Shown piece after piece: positions 23,820-35,029 of a stretch of 64,000 nt of DNA. Origin of the DNA: Hyaloperonospora brassicae (Eukaryota; Oomycota; Peronosporomycetes; Peronosporales; Peronosporaceae). The stretch is taken from NCBI GenBank assembly GCA_947650285.1, contig CANTFL010001244.1, positions 124,001-188,000 on the forward strand, written 5' to 3'. The notes beneath the pieces are model-generated. The model worked only from the letters and a program-made list of their open reading frames with translations, had not been told where the DNA came from and ran no database searches. The position numbers and the translations under genes were made by a program. Position 1 is the stretch's first letter; each line of letters begins with the position of its first letter.

Positions 23820-24798
23820 ACACGCGCCCTAGGCGCTTGTAGACGGATTGCAAGCTTGCAATCGCGTCACGCATCTCAGCCGAGATGTGTGCCCTTCCCC
23901 AGGGCGAATCTAGGGAATACACATCCCTATGTGCACGCTGCGAGTTGTCAACACAACTCGCACAAGGGTCTCCCCATGTGAGGAAAGGAATGTCTGCGTC
24001 ACTCGATAAACAATGCAACCGGTACCTAGCACCGGTTGGCGTTCGCCGTTCGAACCTGAGGCGTGTCGCCTCAAGTTTCTTGAGCCACCCTTCTCGTCAA
24101 AAATTCTTTACGTTTTGGACGAACGCGTTCCACGCAGCCAAAAGCGAGGCCTTGTCACGCTTTTGGTTGCTATTGTACCATCGATGTCTAAGGAAGACAT
24201 CGAAATAAAAGTCTTCCTCAGCGCGAAAGTTATTCGCGCTGGAACTCAAGCCGTGAAGCTCAGTTGCATCGAATAAGGGTATTCGATGGTGTTGGCCTGT
24301 CTCGTGAGACAGGCTATTGATGAGCCGTTCGGGCAAACGCCACGGCTTCGGCTCATCACGCTTCACAGCGGTACCCTTGTCGGTACCACGGCTCCCAGAT
24401 TGACGACGGCTCGCGCCATCGCCATCACGCTCGTGCGAAGACGCACGAGCCGGTGGTGGTGAGGAATAGGATTCCTCACCGCCCTGATAATCATCATCAC
24501 TGCCGAACAGGCTGTGATGCAAATCACGAATCCGCTCGTTCGGCAGTGGTCTTGGCGAATACTGAGGCGTCGCCGGTGAGCGAGACGCCTCTGGAGCATT
24601 GCCCGAGTCAGACGTGTCTGACTCGCCAGAGTAGATGACCTCTACATCAGGGTCATCGTGCGCACGCGGTGTGATACCGCGTGCACCTGCAGCACCTGTT
24701 GCTGCAGGCGAAGAAGGGGCGGCAGACGATTCGTCGTCTGCCGCAGAGGCTGGCACAGCACCGGGCTGTGTGGGTCTTGAGTCACCTCGCATAGACAT
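23191..24798 (-). CDS. Antisense ORF of Gypsy-1 (unknown protein, one in-frame TGA)
   Basis: A single minus-strand frame of about 535 codons, opposite to gag-pol, starts 130 bp from the 3' LTR and overlaps the chromodomain region. The only interruption is TGA at 24097-24099. Order: Ala/Ser/acidic head with [11 protein letters not shown] (residues ~50-60); basic Ser/Arg stretch; [12 protein letters not shown] block; [16 protein letters not shown]; a Cys pair in [37 protein letters not shown]; and a charged coiled coil ([32 protein letters not shown]). Gypsy-2 carries the same blocks in the same order. In 49 aligned antisense codons of the coiled coil I count 9 amino-acid and 11 silent differences, against about 20 replacements in the overlapping sense frame. 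No known family recognised; function and promoter unknown. The TGA may be a mutation, as Gypsy-2 has sense codons there. Confidence 0.7.
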
Positions 24799-24910
24799 GT
24801 TAACTATTCGAGGTCAAGCGGAAAGTGAATGGAACGGACCCAACAAGTGCTCCCTGTTCCAATGGTGGCTAACGGGTGGCCTCCATATTTTCGATAGTCA
24901 CTCGGTGACT

Positions 24911-24928
24911 ATCAGTTAAGGGGGGTGA
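24911..24928 (+). promoter_or_regulatory. Polypurine tract of Gypsy-1
   Basis: The purine-rich AAGGGGGGTGA directly precedes the 3' LTR; it would prime plus-strand synthesis. Gypsy-2 has a similar G-run at 57174-57184. Confidence 0.75.
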
Positions 24929-25320
24929 TGTAATGGGGCAGCCTGTTACATGAAATTGTCACTTTAAGGAAAGTGACAATAAAGAATATAAAGATGGATA
25001 TTCTTTAAAACAATATCACCAAAGTGGTGATATTGAAGGGTCGACCAAAGGGTCTGTTCATTGGTTGATATCGTGATGATATCAACCCACCAATCGCCGC
25101 AAGACGCGCGCAATGAGTGGTGACGAGACGTCACCATACATCCAGTTATATTAGTATAGTTAAACTAAGTCAAACAGAGAGACAGTAGTTTAAATACTTA
25201 ATTATATTAATATAACAGTTCTACTTTTACCCTACCTACGCTTCCTCGCTTGCCACGTGTACGTCCGTCGGGGCACCCAAAACCCTTGCGTTAAGTTACG
25301 CAAGGGTGTGCCTCGTTACA
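24929..25320 (+). repeat. Gypsy-1 3' LTR
   Basis: 392 bp, about 5 substitutions from 17340-17731, followed by the ACTTG duplication at 25321-25325. Confidence 0.95.
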
Positions 25321-25619
25321 ACTTGGGCCATGAGATAATGAAAATTCATAACAGCATGGCTCTCGGACAGCTAGTCGACAGCACGGTGCTGCTCCTACCA
25401 GAAATGTGGTCCAAGTGCGACCTGGTGCCCATAAAGCTGATGTTTTTGGACTTTAAGGTTCGCTTGGTGGGCAGCGATCTGGTAAGGTGATCGTAAGCTA
25501 AAGAAAGTGCTCGGGTTACAAGGAGGAAGAAGTCCCTTGTTCCTTTGAACCGTTGAGCTCAAGCGTACATGGTGCTGCTGGATGAAATGAGACCAGCACT
25601 AGTCCTCGACGAGCAATTC

Positions 25620-27180
25620 GTGCCATAAGTTGAAGACATGGGACCGGTGAACACGCCGCTGCCAAAAAACCCACATCCAAAACTCAGAGATTTCTCGAGG
25701 GTGGAAGGCACGCCAAACCAAAGTGATATCCTTATGGCTACACCACCGCGCACTCCATTGACGGTGGAGACTCCACGACCGAAATATCAAGAGGCGACGG
25801 AAATGAGGACAGGTGATGAGTACTACGAAAAAGATGAAGACGCGTACGAAGATCGTCAAGAGGCCGATGAGCGATCAAATAGGCTTAATGTACAGTTAAG
25901 CTACGGTGATGTTAGAAGAGAAAGAGGACACGTCATGGAAATAAGCACATACGCGCGCCATTAGAAAATATCGCAAATTTTGAGTGGAAGCGCTATCGTT
26001 CGGACGATGCCTCGCAATGGATCAAACGTTTTATCAACGATATAAAGGAGACGTGTCAACAGCAAGACGAGTGGTGCAAAACGTTTTCGCTGTGTCTGGA
26101 CAAAGCGGCCAAGAATTGATATCGACAACTCCCGAAGAAGACGCAGCGAAAGTGGAAGCTGCTCAGTGAAGCTTTCATTGCTATCACTACTCGCGTTTCT
26201 GCCAGTCCTTTCGATAGAGTAACCACTCGGCGATGTGTAGTGAGACCTAGCACGTGTAAGACTTCCTTCTGCAACTGAAAGGTTATGCACGGAAGGCGCA
26301 GATGAAGTATGAGAAAGGAGGTGCGAATGCTGCCGATTACGTCGAGCACTTCCTATTAAACCGCTGTGACGACGACTTGATGGATCGGATCTACACGCAG
26401 CGACTCGATGATATCCAGCGCGTGGAGAAGATCATCAGTCATCGATTGCTTGGTGAGATACGAAAGAAACATCATGATCGAGCGAAGGCCGGACACGGGC
26501 TGATTCGTCACAAAGAAGAGCCACGGAATATCCCATCGAAGAAAATGATGATGGTGTTAATCGGAGTGAACCGAGACGCGAGTCAATGGATGACGAAAGC
26601 CAAAGTTGCCGACCTGATCTTCCAGAATGACCGTCGGATGACTCACGATGATGATCGACAAGGTCGGCCGGGCTGGAACAGCAACCTAGAATGTGCATAT
26701 AGTCGACGCGTCACCCTTGCATCGGCATCCACGGAAGATCTGCGAGCAGAGCTCGATGAGCGAAGAGGGAGCCGTTTGTACCAACTTGTGCGATCCGTCT
26801 AGTGACGAAAGCGCACCAGAACACCTGAGTGACTAAAGTTTTGACTCTGACTCGGATTGGTAGGGGGCAGAAGCAAAGGCAAGTCAGATCCAAAACCCAG
26901 CAGACCTTCAATATCACCATCGATCCCACTTACCTCTGGTAACACAGTCGACAAGACGTACGGCCGACGTGAAAGATTGTACCGACAAGAACAAACCGAT
27001 TAATCACGAGAGCGTTGCATGTATAGACCTTGCGGTGTATGCGGTGCCGTGGGACACGATGCTCATTTTTGCAAATGACGGTGCAAGCTCTGTAAACATG
27101 TGCATGATGTCTCTTGGCGTAAGTTGTTCGCACGATTTCAAAAACTGGCCAAGTTCTTCAAGCCTTCGGTGAATAAATTG
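25620..27180 (+). pseudogene. Gypsy-A gag relic with zinc knuckles
   Basis: An N-terminal charged segment (25638-25964) is followed, in other frames, by a capsid-like region: DDASQWIKRFINDI near 26010, then WYRQLPKKTQRKWKLLSEAF, then VEHFLLNRCDDDLMDRIY and RVEKIISHRLLGE (26302-26480). At about 27015-27110 a Cys/His module reads CGVCGAVGHDAHFC followed by a stop and CKLCKHVHD, typical of Gag nucleocapsid fingers in this lineage. At least three frame changes and several stops; not functional. Confidence 0.7.
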
Positions 27181-27729
27181 ACTGTGCTGGAGGACCTCTA
27201 TGACCTATTATCGTAGAGTCACATATAATAGCAGGCTTGCCGACTCTGAATGGGTCGGATAACAGCGGGCTGCCAAAGTCAATTGAACCAGCATCAGAAG
27301 CGAACTTCGTGTTTGCCTTCGTTGGGGATACGCAACAGCTCTACGAGTGGGGAGGAGAAAACCAAGAGATAGAACTAGGTGATTGGGATGATGTTGACGA
27401 ACGATTAACAGATAGAATAGACAAAAACAGAAGAATGTCTCTCAAGATCGGGGAGACGAGAGAATTGAGCTGCTTCCTGGAGAACAATTGGAATGGTGGT
27501 CGTCGAGGAAGTTTTATCGACGAGTATGGATGAGAGCGCTAGACATTGGTGCTATCAACGATGAACGAACCAAAACATTTTTGGATGCAGACCCTAACAT
27601 TTCGGCCATTAGCGAATCATTTGCTTAAAAGCTACGATTTCGACGGCTCACGATGAGCAACAAACAAACAAATTAATCTCTGAAAATGGGAAAGTCGAAG
27701 GTCATCACCCTGTCACAAACAACAGTGAA

Positions 27730-27990
27730 GATCACTCTAGCATGGAAAGTAGTTTACGAATTTGATATGTGAATACGCCACATCATGCGGAAGTGGATCT
27801 CAAACCTCGGGACGGATTTCATGATACTAGCCGGCATCCGACTAGACTTGTTCATCGTGGCAGCCAAACCATCAGACGAAGTCTCCATATTTGCATTAAG
27901 GTCGACGAAAGAAGTCGATGACCTGACATACGGAGATGAAATTGCTGACTGCTCGGTAAACTCATTGGATTACTCGATCCGTTTATATTA
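27730..27990 (+). pseudogene. Gypsy-A protease-region relic
   Basis: The open stretch at 27785-27991 contains LGTDFMILAGIRLDLF, the DFM-P-AG-RLDL motif that follows the Gly-Met/Thr-Asp active loop in oomycete Gypsy proteases, then DEVSIFALRS and YGDEI. The active-site Asp region upstream is not preserved. Confidence 0.6.
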
Positions 27991-29079
27991 AAAAAAATTC
28001 CGGTTGCAAACGAAAAAACAACCCAACGAATTTACCCATAAGCTAAGGATTCGTCGAATACCATACTCGTGCCGACCGTGACGTAAATTAAGAAAGGGAG
28101 GGCAACGCGAGTACGGCTAAAGAAGGTCTAGACGAGAAGTTCTTTGTGTCCATCACACTTTCCAGTCTTGATATGGCCACCACACTATGTACTAACGCGA
28201 GACTAACATTACGCAAGAACTCATGCGACTAAGTATCACTATTGGCAGGTATAAGCATATGAAAATGTGATATACGGACAGTTATACAAGATGTAATAAC
28301 AGCCGTTTGCGAAATTATTGAGTCAACCAATGCCTTCGGTCGATCGGCGAGCTTACACACGACCTACATGTATACTTTGACGGGATGATTACGTTTGCAA
28401 TGACAGATTAAATACTGCTGACAAAGCAGTCAAAAAAACCTGGAGTGGATCGAAGATCGATCTACCCAGACCGAGATGGGCCGTACACACGATACTAAGA
28501 ACATTACGCTACTGGAACACGCATCGGCCACCGGAGGAATTTTGGTCAACTCTACTTCTGTGAGCCAATTATTCTCAATCACATGACAGGGAGTTGAAAG
28601 TGATGGTATCGCCTTATGCTATATAGTTCAACTTGGCGAGCCGTGTGCTACAGACGGTAAACTTGATATCGGATCAATATCTGCCGATCGACTCGACAAA
28701 TCGCGAGACGTATGTGATACGATGAAAAGAAGGATCGTGTCACAGTTTGACGACCTAGAGCGCCGTTTTTTTGTGCGTTATAGGAGGTGGATGCGACGCA
28801 TACAGATGACCCATCGGCACCTCCTACAATCGTAATATCAGATTTTGAGCATACTGCGGGCGACATCGGCCTGTTACATTAAACTCAAGAAATCTCTTGA
28901 TAATTCTATAATATTAAGTTAGCATTAAACAAGCTGCATTGCACCGGGGACAATGTGGTATGCACTGTCCACAAGGACGCTAAGCGAAAAAGTTGATTGG
29001 TGTATTGCAGAAACACGAGAAAACCATAAATTCAGTGGTAACGCTCTACCACCTTTAGCATATGGAGTAGTATGTGATA

Positions 29080-30600
29080 TCGACGCCTAAGGTCATAATC
29101 CTATTCAGCAACGGGTCAGACGGGTTCCACAACGCCTTTTATTGAAGTCGTTCGAGCTGTTGAAAGGTTTGTTGAAGGCAAGACTGACTTGGTTTTCCCA
29201 AATTCCTTGGGCGTCGCCCATAGTGACCATCCCAAAGAATAATATCGTTGATATCCGGTTATGCATCGATTATAAACTCGTCAACGCTATTACGGCTAGG
29301 ATGGAATAAATAATGTCCTTGGTCGACAATTTGTTGACATATCTTAAAAGCTACCAGTCGTTTTGATCATTTGATGCAGCCAGTACATTATAAGCGGTAA
29401 TGATGACTGAACGAGCGAGTTACGTTTCAGCGTCTGTATGTGCTCTGGGGCATTTAGAGTGGTTGCGATGCCGTTTACACATCACAATGCTTCCATGATC
29501 TACCAACAACTCGTCGACAATGCGTTGTGGGAATATTTATAGCCAAAAGATGGGTGGCAAGGCTTTGCCACTCAATTTATAGTTGTCGAAGATGAAACCG
29601 CGAGTGATCATGCAGCCAAAACCACAGAGTTCAACGAGCTTGGCCCTCTTAAATTGGTGTTGACGAAGCTCGATGCCAACTACCTATAACTCGGCGAGTC
29701 TGATCCATTGCAATGTTTGGTCAATGATTTGACGATCAACGTGTTTATCACGAACAAACGTGATGAATCGACATTTGTCCCAGTTATCCGGAGCCAATAC
29801 GTTATGGATATAATTTTTTATGGAGGAAAATGCTTCGACTAATTTTTAGCGACGCTCTACCGGATTTTAATAAAAATTCACGAGGTGTCGAGTTAGCATC
29901 AGCTTCACAACTAGCATCTTTGTGCAGCCTCAAGTAGACTTCTAATCACACAGTTTGACAGCACGGTAATTGCAGCCTACACGACAAAAATGGCCAATCT
30001 CACTTTGTAGCCATTTCCAGCGTTTATAAGAGTATGCAAGCGTTTCGCGCAGCGATAAACTCTTACAGCCGTTTCACCCAAGACATCAATGTGTATGAAG
30101 TAACACTGTATTAAATCAACGATGAAGACTTCTTGTTAGAAGCAAATCTGATCTAGGCGCGCTTTCCATTCGCTATGCTGCAACAAAAATTCGTCAAAGC
30201 TCCAGATAGGCGTAATTTTTAAAGTCACAGCCGACGTTCATGTAATATTTTGCTAATTATTGGGCGTTGAGTACAATGCAAATTCACGACGAAATGTTCC
30301 AGCCGTGTCGATTTTGTGGTCGAGTCTTGAATGAGGGAGATAAATGGCCACCCTGCGGGTGGCGAAGAGCTAGCTCTGCTATAGCTGCTTAAGATTCGCA
30401 CACTTTTCTCGATGGAATAGTCATCCACTTATGCACTTGCTTCTCTACGATAAAATGGCTTTTCAAGGCCAAGTCGTTACGGATGAGCTGTCACCTTTGC
30501 TGTATTAATCTCCCCAGCCCATCTGAAGCTGAAGATAGTGAGCGAGCGCGATGTGGACTTCGCCCAGTAGTTGCAAGCGTTCGTCACGCTGACTATCGGC
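29080..30600 (+). pseudogene. Gypsy-A reverse transcriptase / RNase H relic
   Basis: Readable islands in order: WASPIVTIPKNN and DIRLCIDYKLVNAIT (near 29210-29290), MTERASYVSASVCALGHLEWLR (29400-29470), a QPKGGW-like block, VSISFTTSIFVQPQVDF (29890-29935), a FLGALNYYSRF-like SYSRFTQD, and RNase H traces GEELALL and FSMDSHPL (30360-30430). Stops fall every few tens of codons. The catalytic YxDD is not readable. This is an ancient copy. Confidence 0.65.
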
Positions 30601-30724
30601 TCGACGAGACGTTAAAACACATTGCCCCCCCTCTAAAAACGCGGCGGTTGTTTGACTAAATCCTGATCTTTTATATGTACGTGTGCATCCAGCATTCGTT
30701 AAATTGTACTGTCGATCGACATCT

Positions 30725-31498
30725 TAGGAACCGGCCAATCAACTATGGTTTTTACCTTAGTAGGATCCGCTCGAACGCCTTGCTTCCCAATGAAGCACCC
30801 TAATAAGGAATCTCTTCTGCACCAAAGATGCACTTAGATGCGTTGGCATACAACTTATTCGTGCGCATGCACTCGAGCACCGCTCGTAAATGGTCTATAT
30901 GATTATCCACATCTAACTGATCGATCATAGCACGACTATGGACAAAGATTCCATCAAAGTACGTTTGTGCATAATCTCGATGATGTTTAAACAGCTGAGT
31001 CACAAGACGATTGTATGTAGCTGGGGCATTGGACAACCCTTGCGGCATCACAAGCCACTACCAGAGCATACCGCTCGGAGAGCTGACTGCTGTCAGCGGA
31101 ATATCACTTTCTCGCATGAAAAGCTGGTAATAACCATAGACTAAGGCGAGCGCACTGTACATTGTACATCCCACCATATTGTTCTGAAGAACATCCTTCC
31201 TCGAAATTGGTGTCTGAGCCGGGATGGTGGCTGTATTAAGATTATTGTAAGCATGAACAATGCGCCACTTCCCATTGGGCTTTCTGAAACAGAAGGTAGG
31301 TGTGAAATGGGGAGATTTGATCTCACGTACCATTCCTGCCGCGTGCTTTGCACGAAAGAAGTCGTCAATGACGTCACATTGTTCCTTTGGTAAAGGACAC
31401 TGCCGTGTTACGCAATATTTAGTTCCAGGAACCAAGTCAATGTCATGACTTACACCTCTATCGGGAGGTAAGACGGACGGTGGGTCGTGACACACCAC
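30725..31498 (-). pseudogene. Gypsy-C (minus) reverse transcriptase fragment
   Basis: RT palm with DLVPGTKYCVTRQCPLPKEQ, SPHFTPTFCFRKPNGKWRIV, IPLTAVSSPSGMLW and MPQGLSNAPATYNRL. A TAG replaces the Glu codon of the LWEWLV motif at about 31058. Motif A reads SALALVYGYY where the plus copy has SALDLVD, so a catalytic Asp is lost. The YxDD box reads TYFDGIFVH, losing the second Asp. Confidence 0.85.
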
Positions 31499-31501
31499 GT
31501 C

Positions 31502-32860
31502 CTAAAACTCCTTTACCAAAGGATAAAAAGGATCAAGAGGATCCTTAAAAATCGAAGATCCACTATGGGCATCTAATGCCGCCTTTGTGTCCTCAAGGAC
31601 AGACTCGTCCAATAACGAGGATGAGTTCAACTCAATATCCGGCCGAATGACCACTAACTCGGATAATTCTCCTGCCTGCAAGGCTTGGCTAAATTCGACG
31701 TCAGACATTTCGTCTAGGTCAAAGCGAGTATCCAAGGATGGAAGATGTCTCAAGACTAATATTGCCATCAATCTGGCCAGTCAACCCATTGACAAGTGTA
31801 TATAGTGTATTATTACTATTATCACTTCGTGACTTCCTAGACGTTGGGCGCTTAACAGTTGCTACCCTACGCTGGGATTGTTTCCTCATACAAACCCTAG
31901 GCCTCCTAGAGGCCGGGACAGTAGGGTCCCCGTGGTTGCTATTCATCTTAGCACGCTCTATACGAGAGCTCATGTCTTAAACGACATCTGGTGAAGTGTT
32001 ACGTAACTCGAACACTTCACCCAGTGGATTTACACGTACCACTTCACGTACATCATCCGGGACTATCCCTGAACACTTCGGATTCTCTTCATCAATGTCA
32101 TTACCGACATTCAGTGAGGTGCCAACTCGGCCGCCCTCACTCATTGAAATTTCACGTGCCACCCCACTCACATCAGAGGAATTGCATTCTTGATGTCTCG
32201 GCCCTAGGCCAACCATGCCTGCAGGATGCAGTGACTCATTATAACAGCGATTATTATTCAACAGAATACGACTCGCTTTACAAACGGATAAAGAGCTCCG
32301 CTCAATATTAATGTCATTGACATTGGAGTTAACTAACTCGGACATACCAATGTCCAGCACATTGACATCTTCCGTCAATGGCTCGCACCAATAGCGCTTT
32401 TGTTGCCTAGCAAAGGCGGGTTCATGACTCTCCAAACCTTCGTTACGAACATTGCGCGTGCCGCCTAATGTCTTAGACATCCAATCAATCCATGACTCAT
32501 GGCGTTCAAGTCAAGCCATAAAGAGGATAACATCACACTTCAAATTCAAATTAGGTACAAGGCAGCGTTCAATGCTGTCAAAGTCCAAAAACTTCGCACC
32601 TAAGTTCAAAGGAACTTTAGGTACCGTGGCGCGACTAACAGTCACTAACGAACGGTGATTGAATCACCTTCATGCGCTTTGAGTGCTTCAGCATATCGCT
32701 GACTTCCCTCAAGGGAACGAGATCGAGAATAGTTGCATGATTCTCCGGAGTCGATTGGGATCGACCAATAATTCTCAAAGCCTTTAACTTTTCCCTCGGC
32801 GACTAACAAGTCAGGCTTGTATCCACGCTCTGTGCTGGTGGGCACAGAGCTCTGTGGGCT
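31502..32860 (-). pseudogene. Gypsy-C (minus) protease and pol linker
   Basis: Protease begins near 32845: IPIDSGESCNYSRSRSLEGS, where the plus copy has LIDSGASCNYARRRSLEGS, so the DSGA active site is altered to DSGE. After a frame break the long linker (ARQQKRYWCEPLTEDVNVLDIGMSE; SQRRVATVKRPTSRKSRSDNSN) runs to about 31502. It matches the plus copy at 59745-61090 closely but is broken by several stops and shifts. Confidence 0.8.
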
Positions 32861-32999
32861 AAGCCCTGTTTCAATCTACCTCGTAGAGAAGCAACAGAAC
32901 TCAGCTCTACCCCAGTAGGGCGCCCCGCACCTACTGTGTATCGACGTTTCCCCTTGTCATACCAGGTTTCTGGTTGAGGCTGTGGTTTCGACCCATATG

Positions 33000-33970
33000 A
33001 GTCGGTCGTTACTTACGCAAAGGACAAGTGGGACGCAAGTGTATAGTGCTTCAGCACATATAACAGCGTTTCACATTCTGTCGTTGCTCTGCAACATGAA
33101 GATCAGCTTCACCTTCATCTTCAGCATTGCTAAGATCTATCAGGTCGGGCTTACAGTAAGCCGAAGTATTTGCTGAGACTGCGCTCGCAAAGTTTAGGTT
33201 GTACCCTTTCCAACCAAGTCTGGCCGACTTGAAGTTGTTCTCAGAATTTTGAGCGATGCTAACAGCCTCTTCAAAAGTAGAGGGGTGGACCCGAAACACC
33301 TCGGTCCTGGCAACTCCATTACAAAGACCTTCCATGGAGACAGTCACATAGACTGTCTCAGGGAGAGGGTCAGACTGCATAGAATCCATCAGAGTTCTCA
33401 AATCCTGGACATAGTCCGTTAACTCATTCTTATTCTACCTGGTAGATAAGAAGCGTTAGCGCACGCGATAGACCTGGTTAGGCGGCAAAAAACTCGCAAA
33501 ATGTCTAACTTGAGCGAATCCCATGTGGAAAACGCTAAGTCAACCGACGTGTCACACGTCAGAGCCCACTCTCTAGCTCTTCCATAGAGATTGGAGATAG
33601 CCAGCGAGACCCGCTGGTACTCCAGTGAGATAAGGCCAGAGATCATGGCCATGTCAATCTCACGGATCCAGAGGATGAGGTTTTCACCCTCCATTCCGGA
33701 GAAATGCTTGACGTCCACCTTAAGTGGACGAGGCTTAGCCTCTTCGTCTGGAATAGCCACAAAGCGTGTGGGCATAGCCGACGCTACCTGGTTCAGAACC
33801 TGCCCTAAAAGGGCCGTTTCATACTGCATAAAGGTCTCGACACGTGCATTGAGCACGTCGGGACCTTGTGCAGCGAGAAACTCAACATATTCTGGTCTCA
33901 CGGCCGCGGTTAGCTTCTCAAGCGCGACCTTTTGGGCCTCAGAGAGGGGTGTGGATTGCTCCATCCTCAC
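33000..33970 (-). pseudogene. Gypsy-C (minus) Gag
   Basis: The frame from 33970 (MRMEQSTPLSEAQKVALEKL) encodes an N-terminal helical region and capsid start (ENLILWIREIDMAM; RAREWALTCDTS). A frame break near 33420 leads to 33401-33051 (MDSMQSDPLPETVYVTVSMEGL; FRVHPSTFEEAVSIAQNS). The zinc knuckle reads CYMC then TGA, where the family likely has Trp, followed by a His and Cys remnant. Nonfunctional. Confidence 0.8.
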
Positions 33971-34022
33971 AGAGGATCAGTCGTAACGACTCAGGCGTAA
34001 TTTGAATACGAGTGCTACCTAG

Positions 34023-34506
34023 TGTAGCGGAGCTACACAGCTTCTTAAGTCAGAGGAAGACATTAGCGCTCAACGAGCAATTTTGGTTGAGATAACCCGA
34101 CTCAAAGAGTTCAAAACAAGCACTAAAGCTTACGGTCCATGTTCCAGGGGGACCAAACGATTCAAAGAATCAAACGCATTGAGTGCATAAGGAGTAGCTG
34201 CCTTAACAAGGCGTTGCTACTTCCTTACGATCGCAAGACGCCTCAGAGAGGCACGTGTCTTTTGTTGATCAAAATGGGAACTGAATTTTATTTCTTCTTT
34301 TAACCTAAAAGAACACCTTAGAACAAAGTGATTAACCTACTCGCTAATGTCCTAAATAAACCTCTTAAAACATCTCGTAATCAATGGTTGACAGACATCA
34401 GTCTTCAACAATTGATACTGTGTTCTAATATTACTTTAAAGGGATCCCATTTCTTGGGTGCACCACACCTATTGTCGACTACCTGTGGACGTGCAACCCC
34501 GTTACA
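34023..34506 (-). repeat. Gypsy-C 5' LTR (minus copy)
   Basis: 484 bp. Read on the minus strand it begins TGTAACGGGGTTGCACGTCC and ends CTACA, followed by two bases and a TGGTAGCAC-like primer site (here AGGTAGCAC). Homologous to 58036-58567. Confidence 0.85.
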
Positions 34507-35019
34507 GAGCCACACCGTTGGAATTGTATCGCCAAAAGCCTTTTCTTGCGACAAAACGTATTTATGTCACACTTCGACTTGTACAATGGATCGCCATGTT
34601 GTCATTAGCACTTCATTGCTGCGACGAGCCAATTCCTTTTTTTGTCCCTTCGGCGCTGATCATATGCAATAAATTATAGACATAAAGCTTACAAATACAC
34701 GACGAATGTGCCCACATCGGGCGTTAAAAACCTGTCGAAATGACCAGGCAATATCACCGTATTGAATCCCTTGAAGATCCCTTATGAATGCGATAGTACC
34801 TATCGAATTAAATAAAAACTACTCCACCTTCGAGCGCCGCCCACAACATGCGTCATCCACCAAATAAACACGCTCCTATAACTCTGACACCACATCACAG
34901 TAGTGCATTATAAAAAAAGGGTTGTTGTTTTTGTTGTTGTTGTTTATTCTTTTGTTTGTGCCGAAGGATTGCTGAAAGAGGAGATGAGAATAAGCACTAA
35001 TTAAGTACGACAATATAAG
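34507..35019. other. Short spacer without recognised gene
   Basis: About 500 bp between the Gypsy-C LTR and the MULE. It holds a GTT-rich microsatellite at 34920-34950 and no supported gene. Confidence 0.5.
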
Positions 35020-35029
35020 ACGAATGTTT

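Larger units (their letters stand above)
17340..25320 (+). mobile_element. Gypsy-1: full-length Ty3/Gypsy chromovirus
   Basis: A 7981-bp LTR retrotransposon with 392-bp LTRs differing at about 5 positions (98.7% identical), a 5-bp target duplication, primer-binding site, gag, pol in the order protease-RT-RNase H-integrase, a C-terminal chromodomain and a polypurine tract. The near-identical LTRs mark it as the youngest complete element here. Pol carries two TAG codons (19602, 21045) and single-base shifts near 21260, 22147 and 22600, so this copy is probably not autonomous. Two features are odd: a long antisense ORF in the 3' kilobase, and a dense series of short inverted repeats along the whole element. 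Confidence 0.95.
25326..30724 (+). mobile_element. Gypsy-A: heavily decayed Ty3/Gypsy relic, second lineage
   Basis: Plus-strand fragments of gag, zinc knuckles, protease, RT and RNase H appear in the expected order but in shifting frames with many stops. Its proteins differ from Gypsy-1/2/C and resemble the non-chromodomain Gypsy lineage common in Phytophthora. No LTRs were recognised. Gypsy-1 sits just upstream of its gag and the minus-strand Gypsy-C begins at its far end, so this is the oldest element of the nest. Confidence 0.75.
30725..34506 (-). mobile_element. Gypsy-C minus-strand copy, 3'-truncated
   Basis: It runs leftward from its 5' LTR (34023-34506) through gag, protease and RT, then stops abruptly at about 30725 in the RT connection (after VDWPVPK-like sequence) against Gypsy-A. 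RNase H, integrase and 3' LTR are missing. It is the same family as the plus-strand copy at 58036-64000 and the solo LTR at 38244-38702. Confidence 0.85.
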
